Position numbers and translations under genes: made by a program
Notes under the pieces: model-generated
Seen by the model: the letters and a program-made list of their open reading frames with translations, nothing else
The model's database searches: none
Told to the model about the DNA's origin: nothing
Origin: Perca fluviatilis
Lineage: Eukaryota; Chordata; Actinopteri; Perciformes; Percidae
Assembly: GCF_010015445.1 (NCBI RefSeq)
Contig: NC_053127.1
Coordinates: 25,212,745-25,276,744, forward strand
Reading direction: 5' to 3'
Length of the DNA: 64,000 nt
Shown here: positions 12,919-56,760 of the stretch, piece by piece
Position numbering within the stretch: position 1 is the first letter of the stretch
Layout of the letters: the number at the start of each line of letters is the position of its first letter

Positions 12919-14538
12919 GGGGTTGACGACAACCAGGGTAGAAGGGGGGTTCATCAGCTATGCTATTTTTGCCAAGTCCACATCTCCACTGCTTTGTACT
13001 CCTATGATCTTTTGTTTAGCAGGTGAAAGCTGCCTTCTTCAGTTTGTTTTACCAGTAAGCAGCAAGCTTTTACAGCACTAAGTTAAGGAAATACATTTAG
13101 CTAGTAGCTTAATTGAATCTAACCACACATAAGAGCTACATTAGAAGCACATTCACCTGAAATGTAGGCCTTCTTGCAATCCAAAGCCACACCATATGCA
13201 GGTCAGTCAAGACACTGCAAAGTAGAAGCAATTTTTGCAGCAGTAGAGTATGATCAAGCTCAGCACCACCATTCTGGTGGCGGGACAGCTTCTTATAACA
13301 TCTTTATCAGTCTGATTTAAATGTTTCAAACCAATGCTGTCAGATGACACTACTGTATGCAATGTTGTCAAGCACAATGATTTCCCTGGTTGGCTACCTT
13401 TGTCCTTCAGAGCCAGAGGACACAGATCACAAATAAGCCCCTCCACAGGCCCTATGAGAAGCAGTAAACCAACATTTCCATAGGGAGTAGGCTTTCCACG
13501 CTCCACTGATATGCCCGTAATACATGCATTTTAATGTGGCGCACCTCTCGAAATGGGCCACTGCTGGACTGATGTTTGCATTCAGCTAAACTATTTTAGT
13601 CAGCACCTTGGTGCGTACCATAACTTGAAATGAGTAGTCTGTGCATTGCATGTGTGTAGCAGGCTGCATGTTCTTATATAGTCTTCTCTTGAAGCCATCA
13701 GTCAATCATTATTTTTATGCTAAATGGTAAAGACATATTAAATAAACACAATAATAGTACATGAGTGCCCCCGCTCCATTAAAGTGCATGTACTGTTTGT
13801 ATTAGACAATGCAGTTTCAGTTGCTATATTTAAAACTCAAACTAGCAACAGTAACTGCAGATTGCAACATCCTTGCTTTCATAAGTGGAGGTGATGCTGA
13901 ATCCATAGGCAAATATGATACACAAAGGTACCATTTTGTGTGTGTCAAGTGAACTACAAGCAGAAATGTGTGTTAGCCTTCATATAGCCTACCAGGAAAT
14001 GAATATGGGCGTTAGGGAACAAAAAAGGAGGTCTACTTCTATAAGTAAAATGTCTACACTTCTATTTACAACTCTGTACAGATGAGTCAAACATATTTCA
14101 AACAGAACATGCAAAATCAAAGTTTGCTTACTTACCAGACCTTATCAGTCTACTGCAGCTCTGTGAGGTTGTTCTTAGCTTAGAGCTAAATGCTAACATT
14201 AGCATGCTAACATCATGCTCACAATAACAATGCTAGCCTGTTGTATGCTTAGTTTAGCATGCCAGCATTTGTTAATTAGCCGTAAGCACAGCTGAGACTG
14301 ATGATGATCAGTAGTGACCAGTGACTTATTGCTGGCCTTGCCCACTCTTCCAGCATGCCATGTGAACCTGTCACTGCTCCTCTAATTTCCATACCAGTCA
14401 ATGACCTACAGTAATAATTGTGATATATGGCCAAAGACCTTGGTTGCTGTTGCTGACCTTTACCACAACCCCACACTGGGCAACCTTCACCACCACAGCA
14501 CACCCCAACCCTCCCTTTCTTCATACAAGCCTATTTAG

Positions 14539-14690
14539 GTTGGGGGGGGGCATCCTGCCTCTCCACCCTCATCCCTGCATCTCGTCGGTGGCTCGATGTT
14601 CGCGGCTCGCCACACTCCAGTGGCTCCATGAATGTTAATGTCGGGACGGGGGGGGGGAGGGAGGGAAAGTGGGAGGGAGGTGTGGCTGCA
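14539..14690. repeat. G-rich tracts (possible G-quadruplex)
   Basis: An eight-base-plus G run occurs near 14540. Another G-rich stretch at about 14644-14685 has several GGG runs spaced by one to four bases on the plus strand. It fits the simple quadruplex pattern; no nearby gene start explains it. Confidence 0.4.
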
Positions 14691-16151
14691 TTGTACAGAG
14701 AGCAGCTTCACCTGGTCTGCAATACACAGCTATAAGGAGCTTTTTGCATTTAATTGTCCCTATTGGTGGAGCTATGTTACTCTAATGTTGCAGTAATAGC
14801 AGTGACAGACAGCAGCAGAATAATGACCAATAGCAACCTCATTATTGTGTACTCAGCTACAGTATAATATTGATTTCCTCCTGAAGATGAAAAACAGACA
14901 TTTGATGAGGGAGTTTTGCTGGTGGATCGTTTTACTATTGAAATAAAAACTGTATTTTTCAGTGGCGTCAAGATTAAATCATTTGAAAACATTTAGTCTA
15001 TAATGAGCTTTTGATTTAAAGTCCTCTGTCTTGTTCTGATGCTTCTTCCTCCCTGCAGCAGGATTGTCCGCTTGTGAATTAGCCCCCCTCTTCAGTTAGT
15101 CAGCCAATGTTTACCAAGCTCTGACAGAATGAGAATGTATGCATTATGGGGTGATGATCACAGGGTGTTGTAATCTTTGACCCCTGTGGCACGTTCCAAA
15201 CGCAGATTGAAGATTAAGCCTCTCATGCAGCTGGCTGACAGGCTGCCTTCTTGCCCCTGGAGAGATTCACTGCCTGTGACTTTAGCTCTGCACACTGGCC
15301 TCTCTGCATTCAAGATAATACGTCATTCATTTTAATTTCTTGATCTATAGATGGAAATTGCTTTTCAGAAATTCGGTTTGCCCTTCATCATTTAAGTCTA
15401 TCAAACATTATAAATCATGAAAGCCTTGAAATGCATAGGGAAATCTCACTCCAAGGCACCACCATCATGCTAGCCAGTAGTGTGACAACAGTGTTTTACT
15501 TCCCATTAGAGATTCAGATTAATTCCAGCTAGACTGGGATTTGTGTACTGTTTGATCAAACTATATGGCAGCATTGTTCTGGGTACTAAATTGAATGTCT
15601 ATGGACTGCTTTTATAACTTATACCCTTTAGCTTTATCATGTGAAGTAAGTTGCTAGTAGGCATTGGATATGTACCATTTTGGTTGGAAATCAAAAGTCT
15701 ATATTTACCAATTTGAACCACTTCTTTATTCATGATATAAGGACTTTTGACTCATTGGCTTCTATTGAGTTTGAATTAACAATGTAAGCTATATGCTAAA
15801 TAGTACTTAACCAACTTTACAGAAGTACAGGCATTATAAGACTTGAGGAAAATACACTAAAGCACAAATAAAATGTGTTTAAAATGAGCAATTTAAAAAA
15901 AATGGTATACTATACAGCTTACACTGTCATCCCAAATTAATTGACTTTACTAGAAATTTCATGGAAACCCGTTGCCTTAAACCATTTCAGTTTTTACACA
16001 ATGTGAAACTTAATAGGTCAAGTTGTATTAACACAGAGCAGTAAGTTGATGCAGAACACAAATCAAGTTTACATTAGTAGTCAGTACTAAAAAACATTAT
16101 TAAAGAAATTATTTTTTCTGGAGTCATGTTGTCTAAAATAAGCATGTTAAG

Positions 16152-16683
16152 TTAAAGGTCCCATGCCATGGTGCTCTTTGGATGCTTTTATATAGGCCTT
16201 AGTGGTCCCCTAATACTGTATCTGAAGTCTCTTTCCCGAAATTCAGCCTTGGTGCAGAATAACAGCCACTAGAGCCAGTCTCACAATGAGCTTTACTTAG
16301 GATGTGCCATTTCTGTGTCTGTAGTAGAGCTTAAGATCTTTCCCCGAACCCGACGGGACCCGATGGGGGGGGGGGCTTTGACCAACTGCCACTTTGCTCG
16401 TTTGAAAGCCATGATGTCTCTCTCTCATGGGTGGGCCAAATTCTCTGGGCGGGCAAAGCAGAGAAAGGGGAGGTAACCTTGCTCCTTATGACCTCATAAG
16501 GAGAAGATTCCAGATCGGCCCATTTGAGCTTTCATTTTCTCAAAGGCAGAGCAGGATACCCAGGGCTCGGTTTACACCTATCGCCATTTCTAGCCACTGG
16601 GGGACCATAGGCAGGCTGGGGGAATGCATATTAATGTTAAAAAACCACATAAAGTTAAAATTTTCATGCCATGGGACCTTTAA
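16152..16683. mobile_element. TTAA-flanked MITE (piggyBac-like), about 530 bp
   Basis: The ends are inverted: TTAA (16152-16155) then AGGTCCCATGCCATGG at the left, and its inverted copy before TTAA (16680-16683) at the right. The interior has no transposase and includes a G homopolymer at about 16366-16376. Its terminal repeats differ from those of the 9.0-kb and 27.4-kb elements, so it is a separate family sharing the same target preference. Confidence 0.75.
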
Positions 16684-17137
16684 ACATGCAAAGAAACATT
16701 ACTAATATAAAACATTAGGCTACTTATCACTACTACAGAAATAATTTGTTTATATAAATATGTTTTCCTTTATGACAATCTAATCTTAAGAACAATGTAG
16801 CCAATACATTTGTTCACAGATAACAGAAAAAAAACATCAATCATAAAACAGAAAAGTTTTCCAATGCATTGAGATGCACAGAAAATTTCACTCAGTAGTC
16901 AGTGTTACTGATTTCCAATCTGTGTATGTTCCACTAAACACCTCCTCACTGCCCAGAAGCCATCAGTCCCTACCCGGGTCTCGGTAATGGTGCAACAATA
17001 AATTATAGATAAACATGAACACTAATTCAACCATACAAAACCCAGATAACATAAGTGCACAATCATAACATTAACAGAACATTCTTAAAACACTTTAACT
17101 AGGACATAAACTGCTCAGAAGATATATTTCTCTCTTG

Positions 17138-17188
17138 CACATGCACAGTACCTAGGTAAGGACTACTAGCCAGTCAGAAGCAGAGTAG
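17138..17188 (+). mobile_element. Fragment of the 27.4-kb TTAA MITE family
   Basis: This stretch matches 27578-27627 nearly base for base (GGTAAGGACTACTAGCCAGT core). The match stops at 17188 and resumes near 18335-18377, so about 1.1 kb of other DNA separates two parts of one old copy. Confidence 0.55.
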
Positions 17189-18334
17189 GGCGGGCCCTGA
17201 CAAGCATGCTAGTGTGATCCAAAACAAACCTGCTTCAGCATGTACCAAGGGGGTAAGCCTTGCTTCAGAACTCAAACCTCCTATGGCGCCATTTTGATGC
17301 TACCAAACGATCACCCGCCATTAGCATTCCATTGACTGCCATTCATTTTGACATCACTTTGACAGCGAATAACTTTACATCTGAAGCGTTTAAAGAATCT
17401 ATTTGTCCATTGTTTATTTCTAAAGAAACACGACAATGTATAAAAGGCTCCATTACATGTACCTCACGTTATGGCTCCGTAGCAGACGTTTTTGTAAAAA
17501 TAGGCTAACGATTGTGTCATAACCATGCAACTTACCGTCGCATAGTAGAGGAATTACCGTATAGTACAGGAGAAGCACGCAGGCAGTTTGGACTTACATT
17601 AGCTGTTTAAGTTTAATTACTAATGTTAACTAGCATTTTAGTGATCAATAATTATCCTGTGACTATGTTATCTCCTTACATATTCCTACGCTCTCTGTCT
17701 CTGCAAGATTGGGAATGATTGAGATTTCTCTTGGCACAGCTACCAGAAGACTAACAACTTTCAGACAGGTTACTCACGTCACATTTACATCGTCTCTCTC
17801 AGTTAGAGGCTGCGCAGTAACGCTCAGTGCTCACCGGAAAGTGATATTATTTTTCCCACTATGGCCACGCCAAGACCCGCCCTTCAATACCTACTATTGG
17901 CTAGGCGTCCATGCTTACACAAGGTAACGTAACCTGATTTGTTCAGGTCCTATCCCCTGACCACTCGGCTATCCTAAGTGGGTCTTGGCGTGGCCATTCG
18001 TAATTTTGCCACCAGAAAAGTGCTTCTAATATCCTTCACTGGTCTCCGTCCAGAGCAATGGGATCTGTTGGTCCATTATATATATACTGTCTATGCATGG
18101 CTTCGGCTAGGCCGTAAATGTTGGAACCCAACTCTTGTACCGAAACACAGGCAGAACAACCACAAACATCTTCACAACCTAGTCTGGAGCAAGACGTTTC
18201 ACATTGGTTAAGTTATTTAAATGTTAAGAAATTCATCTTTCATACGTAGCGTTCTAATTCCGCACCGTCTCCTGGACTTGGCGATACATACAATCTGAAC
18301 TCTTCAGACCTCGGCTCTAACTAGCTTGGTTTGA
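17189..18334. mobile_element. Unclassified insertion inside the split MITE copy
   Basis: This block separates the two halves of a split MITE copy. It contains the motif CAAGACCCGCCCTTCAATA near 17870, which recurs near 19872 beyond the hAT element. It also has a block ending TATATACTGTCTATG near 18080, a motif seen again near 57580. No transposase or clear terminal repeats were found; it may itself be composite. Confidence 0.4.
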
Positions 18335-18369
18335 GGGCATACCACAGCCACACTAGCAGCTAGGCCAGC

Positions 18370-19827
18370 ATTATAACTAGGGGTGGTACGGTTCATGAAA
18401 AAACACCCGAACCGCTCGGTTCGCTAGTCTCGGTTCGGAGCATGTGTACCGCACGGTTCGTCAGTACACTGTTAATGTGCACTAACCTCTTACTGCCGTA
18501 GTGCCCACTTTATACACCTATGTTAAAACACTTACTGGAAATGACGAGCGGGATGGGCGTGACAAACGCAACCCATGGCAGCTGATTGGACGATCGCGTC
18601 ACATCGGTCTGGCTGGTCCCTAATTTCAAAACGGACTGTCATGTAGTGATGTGACAACCGGCTCTTTTACGCGACTCGGTTCAACCGGACGGTTGTTGGT
18701 TGGCGAACCGAGTCTACAGATTCGGTCAACGGTTCACGTGCCTGCGGTTGCGGCTGCGGCATCCGGCTACTCCCGGTCTCGGCAGTAGCCGGGTGCCCGC
18801 CCGGTCTGCTCGTGACAGCCTGTAACATTCACTTCTCTAACATTTAACTTAACATAACTAAGATAACATGTGTATTTGTATGTGATGCACTTCCCAATCA
18901 ATAATGTGTGAATTTCCGAACACAATCACCTAAGATGCATCAGAAACAAGGCTTGGTTAATAACTCAAACTGCGCCGAGAACCGTTAGACAAACCGTTTG
19001 CTTATATACCGGTACGGTTGTTAACGGTTACATTCGGCTCTCAACTCTCGGCAGTCGGCAGCCCGCAGTAGCCGGGTGCACGGTCTCTACTCTCTTAACA
19101 ACTCTTTCGGTCCAATGAATCGTGCTGCTCGAGGTAGCCCATTTCCTGATTGATTCTACCACCACTCCAGTGGAGGCGCTAATGAGGTAAAAAACAGGAG
19201 TGAGTCGGTTCATTGACGTATGGTACTCGATTCTCCCGGCTCAGTGACACGAATCGGGTTAATAACCGGCTCTTCGGTCAGTTCGTCATCACTACTGTCA
19301 TGGCGGCTTGTTCAGAATACGATCTCATATTGTACTAAAATAGTTCACCGAAACGTGTTTCTGAAAATATTTTAAGCGAGAAATAGGCCATGCAGTTGCT
19401 GAATCTGTCTTCATTTCAGATCGAAAAAGGTCAGTTTAAAAGATTTTCGTCAGATTTTGAGAGACACCGAGCCGACCGCTCCTCAAGTGGAGTGGGGTGC
19501 CGCTGCAGGTCACGTCACGTGCAGAAATGTCAAGTGGGAGAGAGGCTGCCCAGAGCTGGAGGATGCGCCAGCGTCGTTTATAGTCTGGTGTGTGGGAACA
19601 TTTTGGATTTCATGGTACCTATGATGAAATAAAACTGCCACTGCCACTGTGTGCATGTTTTGTGCAACATGCATTCAATATGCTAATTTTAGCTATATAT
19701 CATCTGCTGAAGTATATTCTGGAGTGTTAAAGATTAAAAGAAAAAATAACAAGAACCGTACTGAACCGAAAACCGTGATACGAACCGAACCGTGGGTTTT
19801 GTGAACCGTACCACCCCTAATTATAAC
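18370..19827. mobile_element. hAT-like element with 8-bp target duplication
   Basis: The element 18378-19819 begins TAGGGGTGGTACGGTTCA and ends with the inverted TGAACCGTACCACCCCTA. It is flanked by the direct repeat ATTATAAC at 18370-18377 and 19820-19827. The MITE copy at 27.6 kb shows the unoccupied site, with a single ATTATAAC (27660-27667) in the same context. Eight-base duplications and this terminus are typical of hAT transposons. No intact transposase was found; a second element is nested inside. Confidence 0.8.
18636..19302. mobile_element. Nested hAT-like element with 8-bp target duplication
   Basis: Inside the larger hAT-like element, 18644-19294 starts TAGTGATG and ends CATCACTA. 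It is flanked by the direct repeat CTGTCATG at 18636-18643 and 19295-19302. Inner sequence near both ends shares AACCGGCTCTT in inverted arrangement. There is no transposase. It must be younger than its host element. Confidence 0.75.
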
Positions 19828-22800
19828 GTGTGTTTCAAAGGCGTTATTATGGAACCCAAGCAACTTCTGGGCAAGACCCGCCCTTCAATAGCATTCACAC
19901 GCTACTATTGGCTAATAACTGATTTAAATCATATTAATAATATTGCTAAATTAAAAGGTACTTTTAACTTGGTTACGGGAATGCAGAATATACAATATAC
20001 AAGTATTGTATTATATATTATTGTATTGATATATTGTATTAAGTATTGTGGGAAAATACTACATTTAACACACTTCATATATGCTATTGCCTTAGTATAC
20101 TTTAGTTATGGAAATGTATACTGTTTTTACTTAATTCTTTATTCATCAGTTTTCCTTCATTTGGAGATTGAAAATATTTTGGAGGCAGGCCACAAATATG
20201 CTCATGTGAATCAACAGGCATTCTGCATGAGGGTGACTTGAGTTAACAGATGCAGGCTTCTGACCCAGAGGTCACTTATTTAGAAGACTTTAGAAGAAAA
20301 ATCTACCTACAGTTACACAACTCATATATGTTGAAAAGTGTCTTAGAGTTGCTGGCCTGCTTTACACTTTCCAATATAGTTAAAATGTAAAAAAAAAAAA
20401 AAGCATGCAGGCGCACGGAGATAAGCTCTTAAGAATCCTCAGCCTGGAGAGAATGAGAACAGCTGGGGCCTGGCACTCCCTCTGTGTCGGTCTACTCTTT
20501 GTCACAGGCAAAAGACTCTTGTTTTCAGGCAGTAATCAGACAGCCCTGGGGCTCTGTAAAGACCCTGTTCTCTTTTCATCTCAACTGTTGCATACACCCT
20601 GCTAATTGGAATCCTGCAACTGGGTCACAGGCATTGTCTCTCAAGTGCTGTCAAGTCATTGAGACACGCAAATGTGGAATTATGGTTGCCTCAGATGCAT
20701 GATTGAGTCTCCCCTCTGCGCTATCTTAATGCCTCCATTTCAATCTCATCACAGACACTGATTTTCTCCTTTTTTCCATTAATATTTCTTGCTGTTCCCT
20801 CCTCTGTTTTTGTCACCGTTCTGCCTGAAACCAGCCATCACCGGGGCCTGGCAATCAGGAATTAAAACAAATAAATAAATCTAAATTCTGTAAATATCAG
20901 CTTAGTTCCTTTATTGTAACCTAAAAAGTAGGTGTTTTCTTTTATCCAACCAAAAGGCAAACAAAGCCTTTCAAGATTGATGATGTAACTAAATGTATTT
21001 TATTATAAATCAACACGTCTGATCCACATAGTAAATAGAGGAGTATGCCTTTTCCTGCAAGTTTCACCAAACACTCCCGTTCCCTCCACTCCAGTGGTTG
21101 AGGAGGAGCCTGATTCTGCAGTTTGTCGGTGATTAAAAGAAGAATTAGCCAGCCTAGCATGGCACCACAAATGAGCAAACCCCTCTGGAAGACCAGAGAG
21201 ACCAAGCAAAGCTCATTTCCAATTATACCACCAAATAACTCATTTTCTTATTGGGCCTCCTATAATTGTGGTGGGTATTGGGTGCATGCAACTCAATTTG
21301 TCTTACATATTTGTTGGTAGGATGGTAAAAGAGTTGACAGAGCCAAGGGAATGATATGAAAAAAGGAGACAAAAAAAAAAGGATGAGATAGATCCCTTAA
21401 TATTTGTTTGATCGGCTTCATCCTCCTTAATACTGTTGAAGTTTTAAAGCCAGGGCGAAAATGCCACTTTAATCATCTGTGGATTGAGGAATGGGACGAC
21501 TATCATTTTCGAGTAATCAGAAAATGTCTCTCCAGAGTAATAGACTTTGTTCTGACTGCTAAAATTAATGAGGCTTCCAGTGATGTGATTATCTGTCCCG
21601 AGGATCAATATACAGTATAAAAATAATTGACAAATTAAATTACTGCAAATTCTTGGAAACTTGAGTTTGTTAAAACTGTCTTTTTTACTTTTTTAATGTA
21701 ACAAAAATAAAGATTTTAAAGTTTTTGCACACACACTTCCAACTATGTTGGGTAAGCTTTATTAGATTTGCACACACAGTTAGAGTCTTCAGTTTAAATT
21801 GTTCTCCATCCTCTCCAACCAGTTACTTATAAAGAAACTGGACTACATGTCAATACAGTACAGCCATGTGAAAGGCACAGCATGGACCACTAAGCAATTT
21901 CAAGTTGGATTTTCTGCAGAGCATATATGACACAATGATCTACAGGACTGAAACATTAGGGTGCTGTTTTACTGTTACTATGTACTCTTATTCTCATACA
22001 GATGCCACACTATGCCTGTCTTCAGTAACAAACTCAAGTAGAGAAGTACTATGCGATTCAAACATTAATTTCAAAAAATAATATTAAATATAAGTAACAT
22101 TTCATGTACATAAGGTACAAACTTTAAATAGAACAGTTAGTGTGGGTTACAGTGTAAATTAGACACCATATTTAACATGTAACATGTAAGTTCAGTGAAC
22201 AGTCTTTTTTTTTTTTCTTCACAGACAGTTTACGATTTAGCCATCCAATTGTTGATTCAAAAATATTTCTTTAGTTAAAAAAAATAATAAAATTGTAATA
22301 ATTTGTTTAAGGAGCATACACTAAAACCAGTTGTCCAAAAAAAAAAAAGTAAGCCAAGGGATACAGACTACATGCTGTTAACCACTCTACATAGTCCCAT
22401 TATCAATGCCCATTTTAACTATTATTATGTCTGTGTGTATTACTGCTTGTACCACTTTGTGCATGTAGGGTTTTTGCATGTTTGTATATATGCAAGATGC
22501 AGCAGTTAAAACAGGGCCCGTTAGATTCTGGGTGCAATGTGAGTGAACAGTAAGCAGTAAAGTGCATCTCAAGCAGCATGTGTGTACTGTGTGAGTGAGA
22601 ACAGACGGGACAGCTGCTGTGGTTTTGTTGTGAGGCGAACTGCCCGTTGCTCACTGCAGGGTAACTGTGAAACAGTCGGGGTCTAAAAGGGACCTTGTCC
22701 CTGCTCCCTGCTGGGCTCTCCTGTCCAGATCTGTTAAAGAGTTCCCTGTCTTTGTTCAGTAACTAAGGACTCCTTATTTAGAAGTGTAAAAACCCCTTTA

Positions 22801-22918
22801 TCGCTAATGCACCCAGCAATGTGTTGTCATTGTCGAGTCGGTCATCAAAATGCTTGCGAATTTGAACAAGCATATGTCACAAACCAAGGTGCATTTTAAA
22901 TATGACAACATTTTTAAA
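19828..22918. other. Intergenic DNA and possible distal acaca 3' UTR
   Basis: No gene is recognised. A 149-codon frame at 19792-20241 starts inside the transposon end and is low-complexity and hydrophobic, so it is not called. A minus-strand AATAAA (as TTTATT) at 21758-21763 could serve a long acaca 3' UTR. The block 21400-21620 is repeat-free with several ATTA motifs and may be conserved non-coding DNA. Confidence 0.4.
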
Positions 22919-22924
22919 TTTATT
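22919..22924 (-). terminator. acaca: Candidate acaca poly(A) signal
   Basis: AATAAA on the minus strand, 390 bases after the acaca stop codon. It is the first canonical signal after the stop, so the proximal 3' UTR would be 22.9-23.3 kb. Usage is not shown by sequence alone. Confidence 0.4.
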
Positions 22925-23313
22925 GTTGTGTTGAGGTCACTGATTATCATGGAAGCATCAAACATCCATCTGGGCCAACTATGTAAACTCCAAACAGACC
23001 ATATTAGATATTTCTTTAGTCAATTTTCAATTGCACTTGAATACAAATACATGGATTTATCTCAACACTAGCGTACATGTAAAACAATTTACAAAACGTC
23101 TTAATTGATGTCAGTCATGTGAACCCTTGCTTAGTAAGAATCATAGCCAACAATTCATCAGTAACCAGTAGGGCCATCCTGTTGGCTCCTCCAGCCTCAG
23201 TTTCCAGCCCAGGTCTCAGTCCGGAGCAGGTCTGGCTGAGCCGGGCTTCCTTTGGCTGTGGTTGCGGCCTGAGCCGTGCTTCAGCCAGGCGGGGAGGAGA
23301 GGCCAGACTCCCA

Positions 23314-55016
<31,703 letters not shown>

Positions 55017-55544
55017 GTCTGGGCGACACGAACAGGCTGCAAATACTGGCAAGAAACACAAGAGTGGCAGCAACTGTTATAAAGGAGATACGGAGTCCAA
55101 ATATCAGGGTACAGTGTGTCACAAGATTGCATTGGCTGGCAGGTGATGCTGTTTGTCATGTTGCAAAAGTGAGTTACATAAACTTAAGTAGACTATCTTG
55201 ATAAACTGATATTGCAACACTTGACACTGACTGGGAGCATCAGTACATTGTGTGTGCAGGCTCTGAAAAAGTGGCTTTATTGAACATGCCAAAACAGTTT
55301 GGAGTATGTCATAATGCAAGACGGATTATATAATGACATTTGTATGTAACAATGTTCATACGGTCATCAGTAACCATACAGCCATCTGAAGCATGTTTCA
55401 CAACAACGCCTATGTAAAAAGGATATATTCACACAGTTTAACACATAAACAGTATAATCCTGCCTGCATGTGAGATACACTTAAAGTGTGTCTGCCAATT
55501 AAAATATGCAAAATAAATGCTTTTAGTCAATGCAATGGTCGAGA

Positions 55545-55787
55545 CTATGGACCTTTTTCAGAGCAGACATTTGGACTTGTCATAGTAGGAAAAGCACAGC
55601 TGAAATTGATAACCTTAACGATGGCTCAATTCCATCAAGTGTCCCAGTAAACTGTATCAGTGAGTCAGCATGCACAGTACCAGGGCCTCTCCTAAGTGGA
55701 ATGCAGCCATCATTAATGGTTTTGAATACACCTGTGCTTCTCCTACTATGACATGTCAACATGCCTGCCGTGAAAAAAGGTCTATAG
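55545..55787. mobile_element. Short inverted-repeat MITE in acaca 5' intron, 243 bp
   Basis: The left arm (CTATGGACCTTTTTCA...CATAGTAGGAAAAGCACA) is matched by the inverted right arm (GTGCTTCTCCTACTATG...TGAAAAAAGGTCTATAG), about 55 bases each with some differences. TA dinucleotides sit at both ends, which would suit a Tc1/mariner-type insertion, but the family is not certain. Confidence 0.65.
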
Positions 55788-56034
55788 AATGACTACAACT
55801 GCATTAAATTGATTTTAAGGCAAATTTTACTCTCGGACTCACTTTCTCGTTCATAAGTTACCAAGGACGTCATATACAATGTTAATTAACCTCACCCTAT
55901 GGAAACAGAAAGATGTCCCCTAACTGCCACGGTGCTGCCTCTGTTCCTTCACGTTGCTACAACTCACGCGAAGATGCTCTTCACGTGCTCGGGCAAGTCG
56001 AAAGGCTAGACTTCACAGACACACCTTAACTTAC

Positions 56035-56119
56035 CTATCGATAGCTGCTTGCGGGACCAGAAAAACAAGCCGAGCACTGCGGCCACACACGCTGCAAACG
56101 TGAGCCAGGAGAACATCAT
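56035..56119 (-). CDS. acaca: Alternative acaca first coding exon with hydrophobic N-terminus
   Basis: The minus-strand ATG-ATG at 56119 opens 28 codons rich in hydrophobic residues (FAACVAAVLGLFFW), then an RK pair, ending at a strong donor (ATAG before GTAAGT at 56034). It leaves in phase 1. The acceptor before 55045 gives 29 bases up to the core ATG, exactly the phase needed, with no stop. The product would be full ACC1 with 38 extra residues and one probable membrane segment at about residues 5-21. Known: ACC2 (ACACB) carries a hydrophobic N-terminus that targets it to mitochondria. Inference: this exon could give ACC1 a membrane-bound isoform. Confidence 0.55.
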
Positions 56120-56760
56120 AAAACGATACCGATAACTGCATTTAACAGACCGAAACTTCTGCCTCAAACCATATCATTTAATGGCATAGCTGGTCAACTG
56201 CTTTCTAGCTAGCTACGATTAGCGCCAAGTCAACGAACGTTAGCGTTAATAAACGTTAGCGTTACCTGTCAAGTCAAAGCCAGCTTCCTAACTCAACAGA
56301 AGCCACAGATAAACTGAGGCGAAGATGCTAATAACGTTGGCGTTAGCTAGCTTACTGGCAGTGGCTAATACAATTATAAAGCCACAGACATGGCACTAAT
56401 ACATTAACGTTAACGTTGCTACTGACTGTCTGCAGGTGTAACTGTTACTGTAGCTAGTTACGGCAGCGAAGTCGAAATCTCTGAACGCAACTAACTTAAC
56501 GATACAGACACAATCTGAGATAAACATCTCTGCTATCAACTCACCGCTGGAGAGGCACCGAAACGTAATCCTGAAAAAGTCCAAGAGATCAATACATTAA
56601 TTCTGTCTATCAGACATCTCTGTTTCCAGGGATGATGAGAAAAAAAAAAATCACATCATGATGAGGTAGCAGCCGCTTCAACAGCAGAGCTTTGGTGGGG
56701 TGATGATGATGCGCAGACAGGTTACTCCTGGACATTGACCTCTGACAGCAACTTCCGCTA

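Larger units (their letters stand above)
9769..16151. other. Intergenic DNA between lhx1 and acaca; no gene seen
   Basis: No coding exon is convincing. Contents are a (TG)n tract at 12877-12915, G-rich runs at 14539-14680, and otherwise mixed AT-rich sequence. A repeat-free block near 10920-11120 with several TTAAT/ATTTGCAT motifs could be conserved regulatory DNA; this is a visual impression only. Confidence 0.45.
55046..56760 (-). promoter_or_regulatory. acaca: acaca 5' region: promoter and untranslated exon candidates
   Basis: Upstream of the alternative coding exon, a candidate non-coding exon ends at 56545 (CCAGCG before GTGAGT). It could splice to 56136-ish or to the acceptor at 55045. 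A CACGTG E-box lies at 55982-55987; USF/ChREBP-type factors that regulate lipogenic genes bind this motif. The 56690-56760 segment is less AT-rich than its surroundings and could hold the upstream start. Exact starts are not visible. Confidence 0.35.

Noticed and set aside
19792..20241. 149-codon plus-strand frame
   Set aside because: Starts inside a transposon end, is AT-driven and hydrophobic, and matches no family.
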